NCBI GenBank assembly: GCA_003490025.1
Contig: DNJC01000123.1
Coordinates: forward strand, 1-14,847
DNA length: 14,847 nucleotides
Reading direction: 5' to 3'
Source: Geobacter sp.
GTDB taxonomy: Bacteria > Desulfobacterota > Desulfuromonadia > Geobacterales > Geobacteraceae
Shown here: one piece after another, positions 7,212 through 13,723 of the stretch
Numbering within the stretch: position 1 is the stretch's first letter
Layout of the letters: every line of letters starts with the position of its first letter
Position numbers and translations under genes: made by a program
The notes under the pieces: model-generated
Told to the model about the DNA's origin: nothing
What the model saw: the letters and a program-made list of their open reading frames with translations, nothing else
Databases searched by the model: none

Positions 7212-7626
7212 CTTCATGTTGCATTGGCGTTAAAACGGGGCACTTTCTACTGATCCGTCGGTGAAGCCTCCCCGGGAGACAGCTGCTTGCTCGTTGCCGA
7301 CCATGCAGATGCTTTGTGCCGGTTCGGATTCCCTTTTTCAAGCGGCTGCGAGACCGCCTGGCGGATGAGATAAGTCGCTTTCAGCGTTGTCCCGAATAAC
7401 GCCAATCTTAAATTGCTCCGGAATACCGTGGCGAGAAGTTTTGAGTTACTGACCTTTGCCGCACTATACCCCGATGAGACGCTTTAGGCTTCCCTCTGCT
7501 GTATGAGGGCTTGCTCACCACGACTGAGAACGGGGACACGTTGAAAGGAAAGGTAGTCAGGGACTCAACGGATGCGCTGCGAGTATTCCAGAGCAGCTCG
7601 CATTTTCATGCGAAAGCTTGCGACCA

Positions 7627-7654
7627 AGTCTATCAACCGGCCTTATACTGTCAA
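7627..7654 (-). promoter_or_regulatory. Possible leftward promoter inside the 950-bp gap
   Basis: On the minus strand there is a perfect TTGACA (7649-7654), a 16-bp spacer, and TAGACT (7627-7632), which matches four of six -10 positions. Transcription would run toward the terminator at 7182-7211 and give an RNA of roughly 430 nt with no convincing reading frame. The sequence match alone is modest evidence. Confidence 0.35.
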
Positions 7655-7832
7655 GAAGGAGATTAAATTAAATTTATCTGATGTAAGGGTGCGATTAACC
7701 GTAACTTTTGGTCCTTTTTAACTGTCAGAAACTGCCTGTCATTTCACTTGCTTCGCGTGCTGTTTGCCTGAAAGGTGTTGCTTTCGACGCTCACTCTAGC
7801 AGTAATTCTCTCTGAGTATGCGGGGGAAACGT

Positions 7833-7858
7833 CAACGTTTGTGGTGCAACAAATGTTG
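7833..7858 (-). other. Inverted repeat just downstream of the hydrogenase operon
   Basis: CAACGTTTGT (7833-7842) and ACAAATGTTG (7849-7858) pair over 10 bp with one wobble around a 6-nt loop. It begins 28 nt after the large-subunit stop. No T-run follows in either direction, so it is not a classical intrinsic terminator; it could protect the mRNA 3' end or mark a Rho-dependent end. Confidence 0.45.
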
Positions 7859-7886
7859 CTTTCGGTCTTGCGCAGCTCTTTTCCAG

Positions 7887-9158
7887 TTAGAGACGCAGGA
7901 GATGGACAGAGCAGGAGATACATGGATCGTAGCATCTGACCAACCTTTCCATCGCGGTTGTCAGCCTCAGGTCATCCTCTGCGTCCATGCCGCGTCCCAG
8001 CGCAAGGAGATCGCGCGCCAACGCTCCCTGGTTCAGTGAGGTGGGGGTGATGACGTCGGCCCCGGTGCAGATCCCCTCCTGGTCGAAATCGTAGCTGTGG
8101 ATCAGCACGCCTCGCGGCGCCTCGCAGGCCGCGCTTCCACGACCCCGCCTCGGGAGGATCTTCACGTTCCCCCCGCCCTTAGCCCCCAGTTCCACAAGCC
8201 TGTCGATAAGCTCCAGGGCGCGTGCCACGGCCTGCCACAGTTCTATGGCCTGCGCCACGTTGTTGCCGCGTATGTCCTTGCCGATTATCTCCTCCCGTGC
8301 GCTCCTGAGCATCTCATCCGCACCCGCTGCGGGGCACGGCTGAAGCGTGAGCCGCGCCAGCGCGCCGACGGTAGGGTCGGCGCCGAGCACCCGGGCCCGC
8401 TTCGCATGCGAGTGGGGGATTACCTCTTCGCAGATCTCATCCCTGTAGTCGCTGACGGGGAAGGAGTGTCCGTCGCAGAAAACCAGGCGCCTTGCCGCCG
8501 GCACGGCAGCGGAGGGGGCGAGCGCCATGCAGTGGGGCTTAGGGAGTTCCGGGAAGGGGAACGGGGTGCGGAACAGGCGGAACGCCTCCTTGCAGGAGGG
8601 GAGGATGGCTTCCAGCTCCGACCTGAGCAGCAAGAGCTGCTCTTTCCCGATCCTGCGCCCGAGGCCGCCAGGGATGATGTTGACCGGATGGATTATTCTC
8701 CCGCCGACCGTTTCCTGGATCATGTTTCCCGCCTTGCGCATGGCGAGGCCGGTCTTCAGGAGTTCCGGCGCCTTGAGCGCCAGTTCCCCGACGCCGCGCA
8801 CGCCCAGAAGGTCGGGAAGGAGGAGGCAGTACAGGTGCAGGGCGTGGTCCTGGATCTGTCCTCCCTGCACCATCAGCTCGCGGGTCAGGGCGGTCACCTC
8901 GGATACCTCGACCTGGAAGGCGTCCTCCACGGCGAGAAGCGCGGTCACCTTGTGGACGGTCGAACAGAGCGAGCAGATGCGGCAGATGATCTCGGGGACC
9001 TCCGCGTAGCTCTTCCCTATCAGCAGCGCCTCGAAAAGGCGGGGGGACTCGGTCAGGCAGAGGTCGACCCGCTCGACCCGGCTCCCTTCCCGGTACACCT
9101 TGACGCTGCCATGCCCTTCCACCCGTGTCAGGGGATTTATTTCAACGACGCTTCCCAT
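7887..9158 (-). CDS. hyhL: Group 3b [NiFe] hydrogenase large (alpha) subunit
   Basis: Carries the NiFe active site of a cytoplasmic NAD(P)-linked bidirectional hydrogenase (sulfhydrogenase type). The 423 residues show the N-terminal metal motif RICSLCSTVH with Cys62, Cys65 and His69, and the C-terminal DPCISCSVH with Cys413, Cys416 and His419, so all four nickel-binding cysteines are present. NPLTRVEGHG (8-17) is also classic. Only four residues, LLRL, follow His419, so the usual C-terminal peptide removed by a maturation protease is absent or extremely short. ATG 9158 follows GGAG at good spacing and overlaps the small-subunit gene by 17 bp. It is the last gene of the four-gene operon. The symbol follows the hyh naming; hydA is used for archaeal homologues. 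Confidence 0.94.
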   Translation of the reverse strand: MGSVVEINPLTRVEGHGSVKVYREGSRVERVDLCLTESPRLFEALLIGKSYAEVPEIICRICSLCSTVHKVTALLAVEDAFQVEVSEVTALTRELMVQGGQIQDHALHLYCLLLPDLLGVRGVGELALKAPELLKTGLAMRKAGNMIQETVGGRIIHPVNIIPGGLGRRIGKEQLLLLRSELEAILPSCKEAFRLFRTPFPFPELPKPHCMALAPSAAVPAARRLVFCDGHSFPVSDYRDEICEEVIPHSHAKRARVLGADPTVGALARLTLQPCPAAGADEMLRSAREEIIGKDIRGNNVAQAIELWQAVARALELIDRLVELGAKGGGNVKILPRRGRGSAACEAPRGVLIHSYDFDQEGICTGADVITPTSLNQGALARDLLALGRGMDAEDDLRLTTAMERLVRCYDPCISCSVHLLRL

Positions 9159-9897
9159 AATCCCACTCCGGCGTGAACCTGCTCATCCTGCGCTCGATCT
9201 CTTTCCTGTCGAAGCCTCGCTCCAGCAGCAGTTCCAGTTCCTGCGCCACGTTGGCCTCCCGCACCGGCCCGCGGCACCCCTCGCAGACTATCCCGGTCGC
9301 CGGGCACCTTGCGTTGCAGCCACCCTGGATGATCGGGCCAAGGCAGAGTTCCCCTTTCTCCAGCAACAGGCAGAGGTTTTCGCGGCTGCGGCACTCCGTG
9401 CAGACCGGATAGCTCTGCAGCGGCGGGAGGGTCCCCGCCAGGACCGCCGCGAGAAGGGCGAGAAGGTCGTGCTTTTCCGGCGGGCAGCCGGTAATGGCGA
9501 AGTCGATGCTGACAAAGTTGCCCATGGGGGAGGGGGGGAAGCTCTCGATGCGGCCGCTGTCGCCGTAAACCTGCCGCACCAGTTCGTCCCGGCCCGAAAC
9601 CTTGTTGTTCATGGCGGCGACCCCTCCCCAGAGGGCGCAGGTGCCGAAGGCGACCAGCAGGTGACTCGCGTTTCTCAGCCCGAAAAGTAGCTCCACGTCC
9701 GCCGGGGTCGATACGGCCCCCTCGACTATCGCCGCGTCGAAAACCGCATCGGGGTCGCTGCCGCTTTCCCCCATCGGGAAATAAACCAGGTCGAAAAGGC
9801 GCGCCACATCGACCAACTGGTCCTCGCAGTTCAAAAGTGTCAGCTGGCAGCCGGAACAGGCGGTGAGTCCCGCTATGGCGAGCTTGGGGCGGGTCAT
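9142..9897 (-). CDS. hyhS: Group 3b [NiFe] hydrogenase small (delta) subunit
   Basis: Relays electrons from the NiFe site through iron-sulfur clusters to the flavin subunit. The 251-residue protein has the proximal-cluster pattern TACSGCQ (Cys14, Cys17), GTCALWGG (Cys87) and ITGCPP (Cys138). Eight further cysteines lie at about 166, 169, 176, 185, 194, 198, 205 and 208, enough for two more clusters. There is no Tat signal peptide, consistent with a cytoplasmic enzyme. The frame stays open far upstream, but ATG 9897 overlaps the gamma-subunit stop in an ATGA junction, the typical start for a coupled operon gene, and the homologous part begins there. Confidence 0.94.
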   Translation of the reverse strand: MTRPKLAIAGLTACSGCQLTLLNCEDQLVDVARLFDLVYFPMGESGSDPDAVFDAAIVEGAVSTPADVELLFGLRNASHLLVAFGTCALWGGVAAMNNKVSGRDELVRQVYGDSGRIESFPPSPMGNFVSIDFAITGCPPEKHDLLALLAAVLAGTLPPLQSYPVCTECRSRENLCLLLEKGELCLGPIIQGGCNARCPATGIVCEGCRGPVREANVAQELELLLERGFDRKEIERRMSRFTPEWDYGKRR

Positions 9898-10745
9898 AGC
9901 GCCTCCGGTATCTGCCGCAGCTCGCTGGCGCGGAAAACCGGGCCGTCCACGCAACAGAGCTTCTGCCCGATGGCGCAGTGACAGCAGCGCCCGATGCCGC
10001 AGCGCATCCTCCGCTCCAGGCTGAGCAGGATCCGCTCCGCCTCCACGCCCGCCTTTTGAAGTTCGCCGATCAGGCAGCGGTACAGTGGCGGCGGGCCGCA
10101 GACCGCGGCATAGGTGCGCTCCGCGTCGAAACGAAACCCCTTCAGCAGGTCCGGCAGCAGTCCGACCGCGCACGAGAAGGTGCCGGCCGACTCCTCTGGG
10201 GCGAAGTCGACGGTGAGAAAAAGCCTCAGTCCCCCTTTCGCGGCAAGGGCGGCCAGTTCCTCCCGGAACAGCATCAGCTTTGGCTGCCGCGCCCCGTACA
10301 TCAGCGTTACCTCCTCGAAGTCGTTCCTGTTGCGCAAAAGGTGCATGAGGAGCGAACGGAGCGGCGCGATGCCGAGCCCGCCGGCAAGGAGCAGGACCGG
10401 GCGTCCGGCCATCTCCTCCAGGGGGAAACCTGTGCCGAAGGGGCCGCGCAGGCCCAGGGTCGCCCCGGTAGCGGCTTGGTGCAGAACCTCGGTGACGTGC
10501 CCCGCACGGCGCACGCAGAGTTCCAGCGTGCCGTCTGCAGCCGGGAGGTCCGCCGGTGAAATCGGTACCTCACCCCCACCCGGGACGGAAAGCTGCACGA
10601 ACTGCCCCGGCACGAACGAGCAGAGCGTCCGGAGCGCGGACTCTTCCGGCGCCACCCGGAAAAGGGCCGTGTCGGCGGAGAGGTCCCGCCGCTCCAGGAG
10701 CGTGGCGGCAAACGGTGTGTGCATGTGCGAGTTCTGGGTGGTCAT
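9894..10745 (-). CDS. hyhG: Hydrogenase gamma subunit, FAD/NAD(P)-binding with [2Fe-2S] site
   Basis: Flavoprotein that passes electrons between the iron-sulfur subunits and NAD(P)H; member of the ferredoxin reductase-like family that also includes PyrK and AsrB. In the 283 residues an FAD-binding barrel (about 10-105, with PGQFVQLSVPG near 46-56) is followed by the pyridine-nucleotide domain with LLLAGGLGIAPLRSL (118-132) and AAVCGPPPLY (213-222). The C-terminal cysteines Cys249, Cys254, Cys257 and Cys264/265 (CGIGRCCHC...CC) fit a [2Fe-2S] cluster. ATG 10745 overlaps the beta stop as ATGA. An AsrB sulfite reductase subunit is excluded mainly by the adjacent hydrogenase subunits. Confidence 0.92.
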   Translation of the reverse strand: MTTQNSHMHTPFAATLLERRDLSADTALFRVAPEESALRTLCSFVPGQFVQLSVPGGGEVPISPADLPAADGTLELCVRRAGHVTEVLHQAATGATLGLRGPFGTGFPLEEMAGRPVLLLAGGLGIAPLRSLLMHLLRNRNDFEEVTLMYGARQPKLMLFREELAALAAKGGLRLFLTVDFAPEESAGTFSCAVGLLPDLLKGFRFDAERTYAAVCGPPPLYRCLIGELQKAGVEAERILLSLERRMRCGIGRCCHCAIGQKLCCVDGPVFRASELRQIPEAL

Positions 10746-11713
10746 GGCGACTCTGTTCCCTGGTCCGGGTTCACGGTCAGCTCGCGCAGGTCGATGTCCA
10801 CGGGGCAGACCTCCTTGCAGCGGCCGCAGCCAACGCAGGAGGTCATCCCCTGCAGGGGGGTGAAGCCGCAGTACTTGTGCAGGAAACGGTAACGGAGCCT
10901 TTCAAGCCTGGAGCCGCGGAAATTGGCTCCGGCCACCTCTCCGTGGGTGACGAAGAGGCAGTTGTCCCATTCCCTGAGGCGTATCCCGCCGCCGTCGAGG
11001 GAGGGATATTCCCTGACGTCGAAACAGTAGCAGGTCGGGCAGCAGACCGAGCAGGCCCCGCAGGAAACGCAGGTCGTGGCGAATTTGTCCCAGAGCGGGT
11101 TGTCGGAAAAACGGAGTTGCGGGTCCTGCGCCGTGATCCCGGTCCGCTGGAGGGGTACCGTGGCGCCGGTCGCCTCCAGGGAGAGGAGGTCTTTTGCCGC
11201 CTGTGCAATCTCCTTACCTCTGGCGCTCAGCGCATCGACCTTGAAACCGTCGCCTTGCAGGGTAAGGAACAGGTCGCAGGTGGGAGGTTCGGCTAAACCC
11301 GAGCAAAAACAGAAATCGTCCGGGACGCAGGAGAGGCCGACCAGGGTGAGCCGCGCACGTCTTCCGGCGTAACAGGGGTCGGGGGAGTCGCCCAGAAATA
11401 CGCGGTCGAGGTAGGCGATGCCGTCCAGGTCGCAAGGATGGACACCGAAAAGGATGATCTCCGGCGTGTGATGGTGGCTTTGCCGATAGTTCCCTTCGCG
11501 GTAGCTGAGGATCTCTTCCCTGAACGGGAGGAGGTATTTCTTGGGAGGTATCTGAGTCCTCTGGTAGTCCAGGCGAAGCTGGGAAGGATCGGAGACAGGC
11601 GAGAAGGCAAAGACCCCGGTATCTGACATAGTCGGGCCGTGCAGGTCGCCGAAGAGGCGAAGCGTCTCTATGAACTCACTGAACTGCCCGTTTTTTAGGT
11701 ATTTTTTGTCCAA
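10742..11713 (-). CDS. hyhB: Hydrogenase beta subunit, two [4Fe-4S] ferredoxin domain
   Basis: Electron-transfer subunit related to AsrA and to sulfhydrogenase beta. The 323 residues end in a ferredoxin-like domain with two clusters: Cys215, 218, 221, 225 (CVSCGACSVCCP) and Cys293, 296, 299, 303 (CVGCGRCKEVCP). The N-terminal half holds GVHPCDLDGIAYLDR (90-104), a conserved family element. In archaeal sulfhydrogenase this subunit pairs with gamma for sulfur or polysulfide reduction (established for Pyrococcus); activity here is an inference. The start is TTG 11713, preceded by GCGAGG at 6-nt spacing, with no better ATG in frame. It is the first gene of the operon. Confidence 0.92.
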   Translation of the reverse strand: MDKKYLKNGQFSEFIETLRLFGDLHGPTMSDTGVFAFSPVSDPSQLRLDYQRTQIPPKKYLLPFREEILSYREGNYRQSHHHTPEIILFGVHPCDLDGIAYLDRVFLGDSPDPCYAGRRARLTLVGLSCVPDDFCFCSGLAEPPTCDLFLTLQGDGFKVDALSARGKEIAQAAKDLLSLEATGATVPLQRTGITAQDPQLRFSDNPLWDKFATTCVSCGACSVCCPTCYCFDVREYPSLDGGGIRLREWDNCLFVTHGEVAGANFRGSRLERLRYRFLHKYCGFTPLQGMTSCVGCGRCKEVCPVDIDLRELTVNPDQGTESP

Positions 11714-11734
11714 GGTCTGCCTCGCACCAGCTTC

Positions 11735-11762
11735 ATTTTACCGGCGCAGCTGCTGATGGCAA
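11735..11762 (-). promoter_or_regulatory. Candidate sigma70 promoter of the hydrogenase operon
   Basis: On the minus strand TTGCCA (11757-11762, five of six consensus positions), a 16-bp spacer and TAAAAT (11735-11740, five of six) precede the TTG start by about 20 bp. The resulting leader would be very short, about 15 nt, but still long enough for the GCGAGG ribosome-binding site. I see no sigma54 or FNR-type site nearby. Confidence 0.5.
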
Positions 11763-11950
11763 GGGGAGACAGTCAAATCATTTTCGCGGCGAAGATGAAG
11801 AAGCAAGAGGCGGAGATATCTGGCAACACAGGTTTTTTGTGAGTACACTTCTGTTGCAGCCAGCTTATCTGAGAGTCGTCGATTTCGAAATTTTCAGTGG
11901 TAAACTATCTGCTTTTGACTTACGGCGGCTTAAGTGATACAGGGTATGCC

Positions 11951-12721
11951 ATGAAAAGAGAAATGATCGATTACCATTGCCACCTGCTTCCGGCCATTGA
12001 CGACGGCGCCTCGGACCTGCAAGAGTCGCTTCGGATTGCCATGGTTCTCGCGCGTTTCGGTTTCACCACGGTGCACTGCACCCCACACATGATCAGGGGG
12101 TGTTATGAGAACCTGCCGGAGCATGTGGTCCGAAACACGGCGACCATGCAGACCATCCTCGACAAGGAGGGGATAGAGCTGCATCTTGTGCCGGGCACCG
12201 AGCATTACCTGGACGAGTTTCTCCCTGCCCTGCTGCCCCACGCCCTCACGGTCGGCCCTTCGAATTACATGCTGGTAGAGGCCCCGTTCCGCGCCGATGC
12301 CGACGTCATTCCTTCCTTCACCTCCATCCTTGCCATCCGGGGCCTGCTCCCTCTCATCGCCCACCCGGAGCGCTGCAAGGCTTTCGCGCCACCCTCTCGC
12401 GAAGGTGGGTGGCGCGCAGCCTTTCCCGCCTTCTTCGGCAGGCATCATGAACCCGATGAGCAGGTCTCCCTCATGCACCACCTGTTGCAGTCCGGCTGCA
12501 GGTTCCAGGGGAATCTCGGCAGCTTTGCCGGGATGTACGGCGACGAGATCCAGCAGCGCGCCATCCTATTCCTGAAACAGGGAGTCTATTCCTGCCTGGG
12601 GAGCGATTCCCACCGCTCGGCCGACCTGGAGACGATGCTTTATACCGGGTACGGCGTCATCGTTGCCGAAATCGGGGAATCCGCCGCGGCCGATCTTCTC
12701 GCCGGTACTTTTCGCACGTAA
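11951..12721 (+). CDS. PHP-domain protein-tyrosine phosphatase, CpsB/CapC/YwqE family
   Basis: Predicted metal-dependent phosphotyrosine phosphatase; relatives act on tyrosine kinases that control capsule or exopolysaccharide export. The 256-residue protein has the PHP metal motifs in order: DYHCHLLPAIDDGA (His9, His11), CTPHM (His46), the PGTEHYLD stretch with Glu84, IAHPER (His138), and GSDSHR (Asp219, His221). ATG 11951 follows AGGG at 6-nt spacing; the GTG at 11897 would add 18 residues with no family resemblance. It stands alone: no tyrosine kinase (Wzc) or polysaccharide gene lies in the window, so its target may be encoded elsewhere. It diverges from the hydrogenase operon across a 237-bp gap. 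An alternative is a histidinol-phosphatase-like PHP enzyme, but the motif set favours CpsB. Confidence 0.88.
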   Translation: MKREMIDYHCHLLPAIDDGASDLQESLRIAMVLARFGFTTVHCTPHMIRGCYENLPEHVVRNTATMQTILDKEGIELHLVPGTEHYLDEFLPALLPHALTVGPSNYMLVEAPFRADADVIPSFTSILAIRGLLPLIAHPERCKAFAPPSREGGWRAAFPAFFGRHHEPDEQVSLMHHLLQSGCRFQGNLGSFAGMYGDEIQQRAILFLKQGVYSCLGSDSHRSADLETMLYTGYGVIVAEIGESAAADLLAGTFRT

Positions 12722-12785
12722 GCCTTTTTATATGCAACTCTCCACGTCTGCTAAGGACCTGGAACGTATCCTGCGCCAGACCTGG

Positions 12786-12826
12786 CCCCATCCCCCTCCT
12801 GACCTCCCCCTTGAAGGGGGGAGGGA
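12786..12826. repeat. GC-rich intergenic hairpin repeat
   Basis: CCTCCCCCTT (12803-12812) faces AAGGGGGGAGG (12814-12824), a near-perfect inverted repeat with one extra G, preceded by a C-rich arm CCCCATCCCCCTCC. It resembles the repeats at both window edges. It lies in the gap ahead of modB. Confidence 0.55.
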
Positions 12827-12829
12827 CTT

Positions 12830-12863
12830 ATAGCGGAAATTATCGCTATGCGGGTTAGGCGAT
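12830..12863. promoter_or_regulatory. Overlapping palindromes upstream of modB, operator candidate
   Basis: ATAGCG (12830-12835) and CGCTAT (12844-12849) are perfect 6-bp inverted arms 8 bp apart. A second, imperfect pair overlaps: ATCGCTAT (12842-12849) and TAGGCGAT (12856-12863), 6 bp apart. The second pair resembles the half-sites of the molybdate regulator ModE (ATCGNTAT type), which would suit the position before modB, but the spacing is shorter than in E. coli sites and the inner TATA part is missing. It lies about 170 bp before the modB start. Confidence 0.3.
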
Positions 12864-13032
12864 GCGACTGTGCCTCGTATCGGGATACTGTGCCGGATAT
12901 TTCAGCAAAGGGGGGGGGCACTTCTGAACGAAAACGGGGCGGGCCGCCCTTAAACACCGCGTCGGCGGCATGTTTCCCTGTGCTGCGGGATCTGGAACAG
13001 AACCTGCTAAAGCAACCAGCAAGGAGGAGCCT

Positions 13033-13722
13033 TTGGAAAACGCCTTGCTGAACAGCGCAGACTACGACGCGATCAGGATCTCTATAAAGGTTGCCGTTGC
13101 GGCGACGGCCCTGAGCCTTCCCTTCGGTTTTGTCTATGCGTACCTGATGACATTTTTCCGGTTCCGGGGCAAGCTGCTGCTGGAGGTACTGGTAAACCTT
13201 CCCCTCACCCTGCCACCGGTGGTGATAGGCTACCTGCTGCTCGTCGTCCTCGGAAAGAACGGTTTTCTCGCGCCGCTTCTGGAGCTGCTTGGCGTGCGTC
13301 TCATCTTCTCCTGGAAGGCAGCGGTCCTCGCCTCGGCGCTGGTCGGTTTTCCTCTTCTGGTTCGATCCATCAGGATCAGCATGGCCTCCATCGATCTTCA
13401 GCTCATCCATGCCTCGCGGACCCTGGGAGCCGGCTGGCTCGACACCCTGCTAACCATCATCCTACCCCTCTCGCGCACCGGTATCGTTGCCGGTGCGTCG
13501 CTCATGTTTGCCCGCAGCCTAGGTGAATTCGGAGCCACCATCATCGTCGCCGGGAACATGCCGGGGGTGACGCAAACCATACCGCTTGCCATCTACGATT
13601 ACGCGAGCGCGCCGGGAGGGGAGACGGCGGCCCTTTCCCTTTGCGGCGTCGCCATCGCCATTTCGATGCTGGTGCTGCTGGTGCATGAACTGCTCAACAA
13701 GAAGCTGGCCAGGAGGAACTGA
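13033..13722 (+). CDS. modB: Molybdate ABC transporter permease
   Basis: Inner-membrane channel subunit that imports molybdate (or tungstate) with ModC and a periplasmic binding protein. The 229 residues have about five hydrophobic segments, near 16-40, 48-72, 92-112, 148-173 and 200-220. The cytoplasmic loop HASRTLGAGWLDTLLTIILP (126-145) is the permease coupling motif, and SLGEFGATIIVAGNMPG (162-178) is characteristic of ModB. The frame is open further upstream, but TTG 13033 sits just after AAGGAGGAGCC, an excellent ribosome-binding site, and gives the normal family length. modC starts 1 bp after its stop. modA, which usually precedes modB, is absent here. A sulfate permease (CysT/W) is a weaker alternative. 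Confidence 0.9.
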   Translation: MENALLNSADYDAIRISIKVAVAATALSLPFGFVYAYLMTFFRFRGKLLLEVLVNLPLTLPPVVIGYLLLVVLGKNGFLAPLLELLGVRLIFSWKAAVLASALVGFPLLVRSIRISMASIDLQLIHASRTLGAGWLDTLLTIILPLSRTGIVAGASLMFARSLGEFGATIIVAGNMPGVTQTIPLAIYDYASAPGGETAALSLCGVAIAISMLVLLVHELLNKKLARRN

Positions 13723-13723
13723 C

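Larger units (their letters stand above)
6934..7886. other. 953-bp stretch without a convincing gene
   Basis: Open frames here on either strand (for example 6947-7264 + and 7069-7341 -) lack ribosome-binding sites and recognisable domains and run through the palindrome at 7188-7211, so I do not call them genes. The base composition is less GC-biased than in the flanking genes, with an A/T-rich patch at 7660-7680. The content is structural: hairpins at 6944-6988, a DnaA box at 7033, a terminator at 7182, an 11-bp direct repeat GCGTTGTCCCG at 7109-7119 and 7384-7394, a possible promoter at 7627, and a hairpin at 7833-7858. A remnant of a mobile element is possible, but no transposase fragment is recognisable. 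Confidence 0.6.
12722..13032. other. 311-bp gap ahead of modB
   Basis: It contains the GC-rich repeat at 12786-12826, the palindromes at 12830-12863, a short GTATC-GG-GATAC inverted repeat near 12877-12888 and a G9 run near 12910. No modA fragment, clear -35/-10 pair or terminator for the phosphatase gene could be recognised; the T-run after 12721 (12725-12729) has no stem. Confidence 0.5.

Noticed and set aside
7318..7332. GGTTCGGATTCC, resembling a tRNA T-arm
   Set aside because: No matching acceptor stem, D-arm or anticodon stem could be folded around it.
6947..7341. Small open frames on both strands in the 950-bp gap (105 and 90 codons)
   Set aside because: No ribosome-binding site and no domain. 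Their shared MAAAMD peptide comes from reading the perfect palindrome at 7188-7211 on both strands.
7530..7550. ACGGGGACACGTTGAAAGG as an insertion-sequence end
   Set aside because: It resembles repeat motifs seen near some transposons, but no partner arm or transposase fragment is visible here.
8097..9176. 359-codon open frame opposite the hydrogenase large subunit
   Set aside because: Antisense shadow; the minus-strand product has all NiFe ligands.
11915..11943. TTGACT with a -10 around 11938 as promoter of the phosphatase gene
   Set aside because: The -10 would read TACAGG, a poor match, and transcription would start at or past the chosen start codon.
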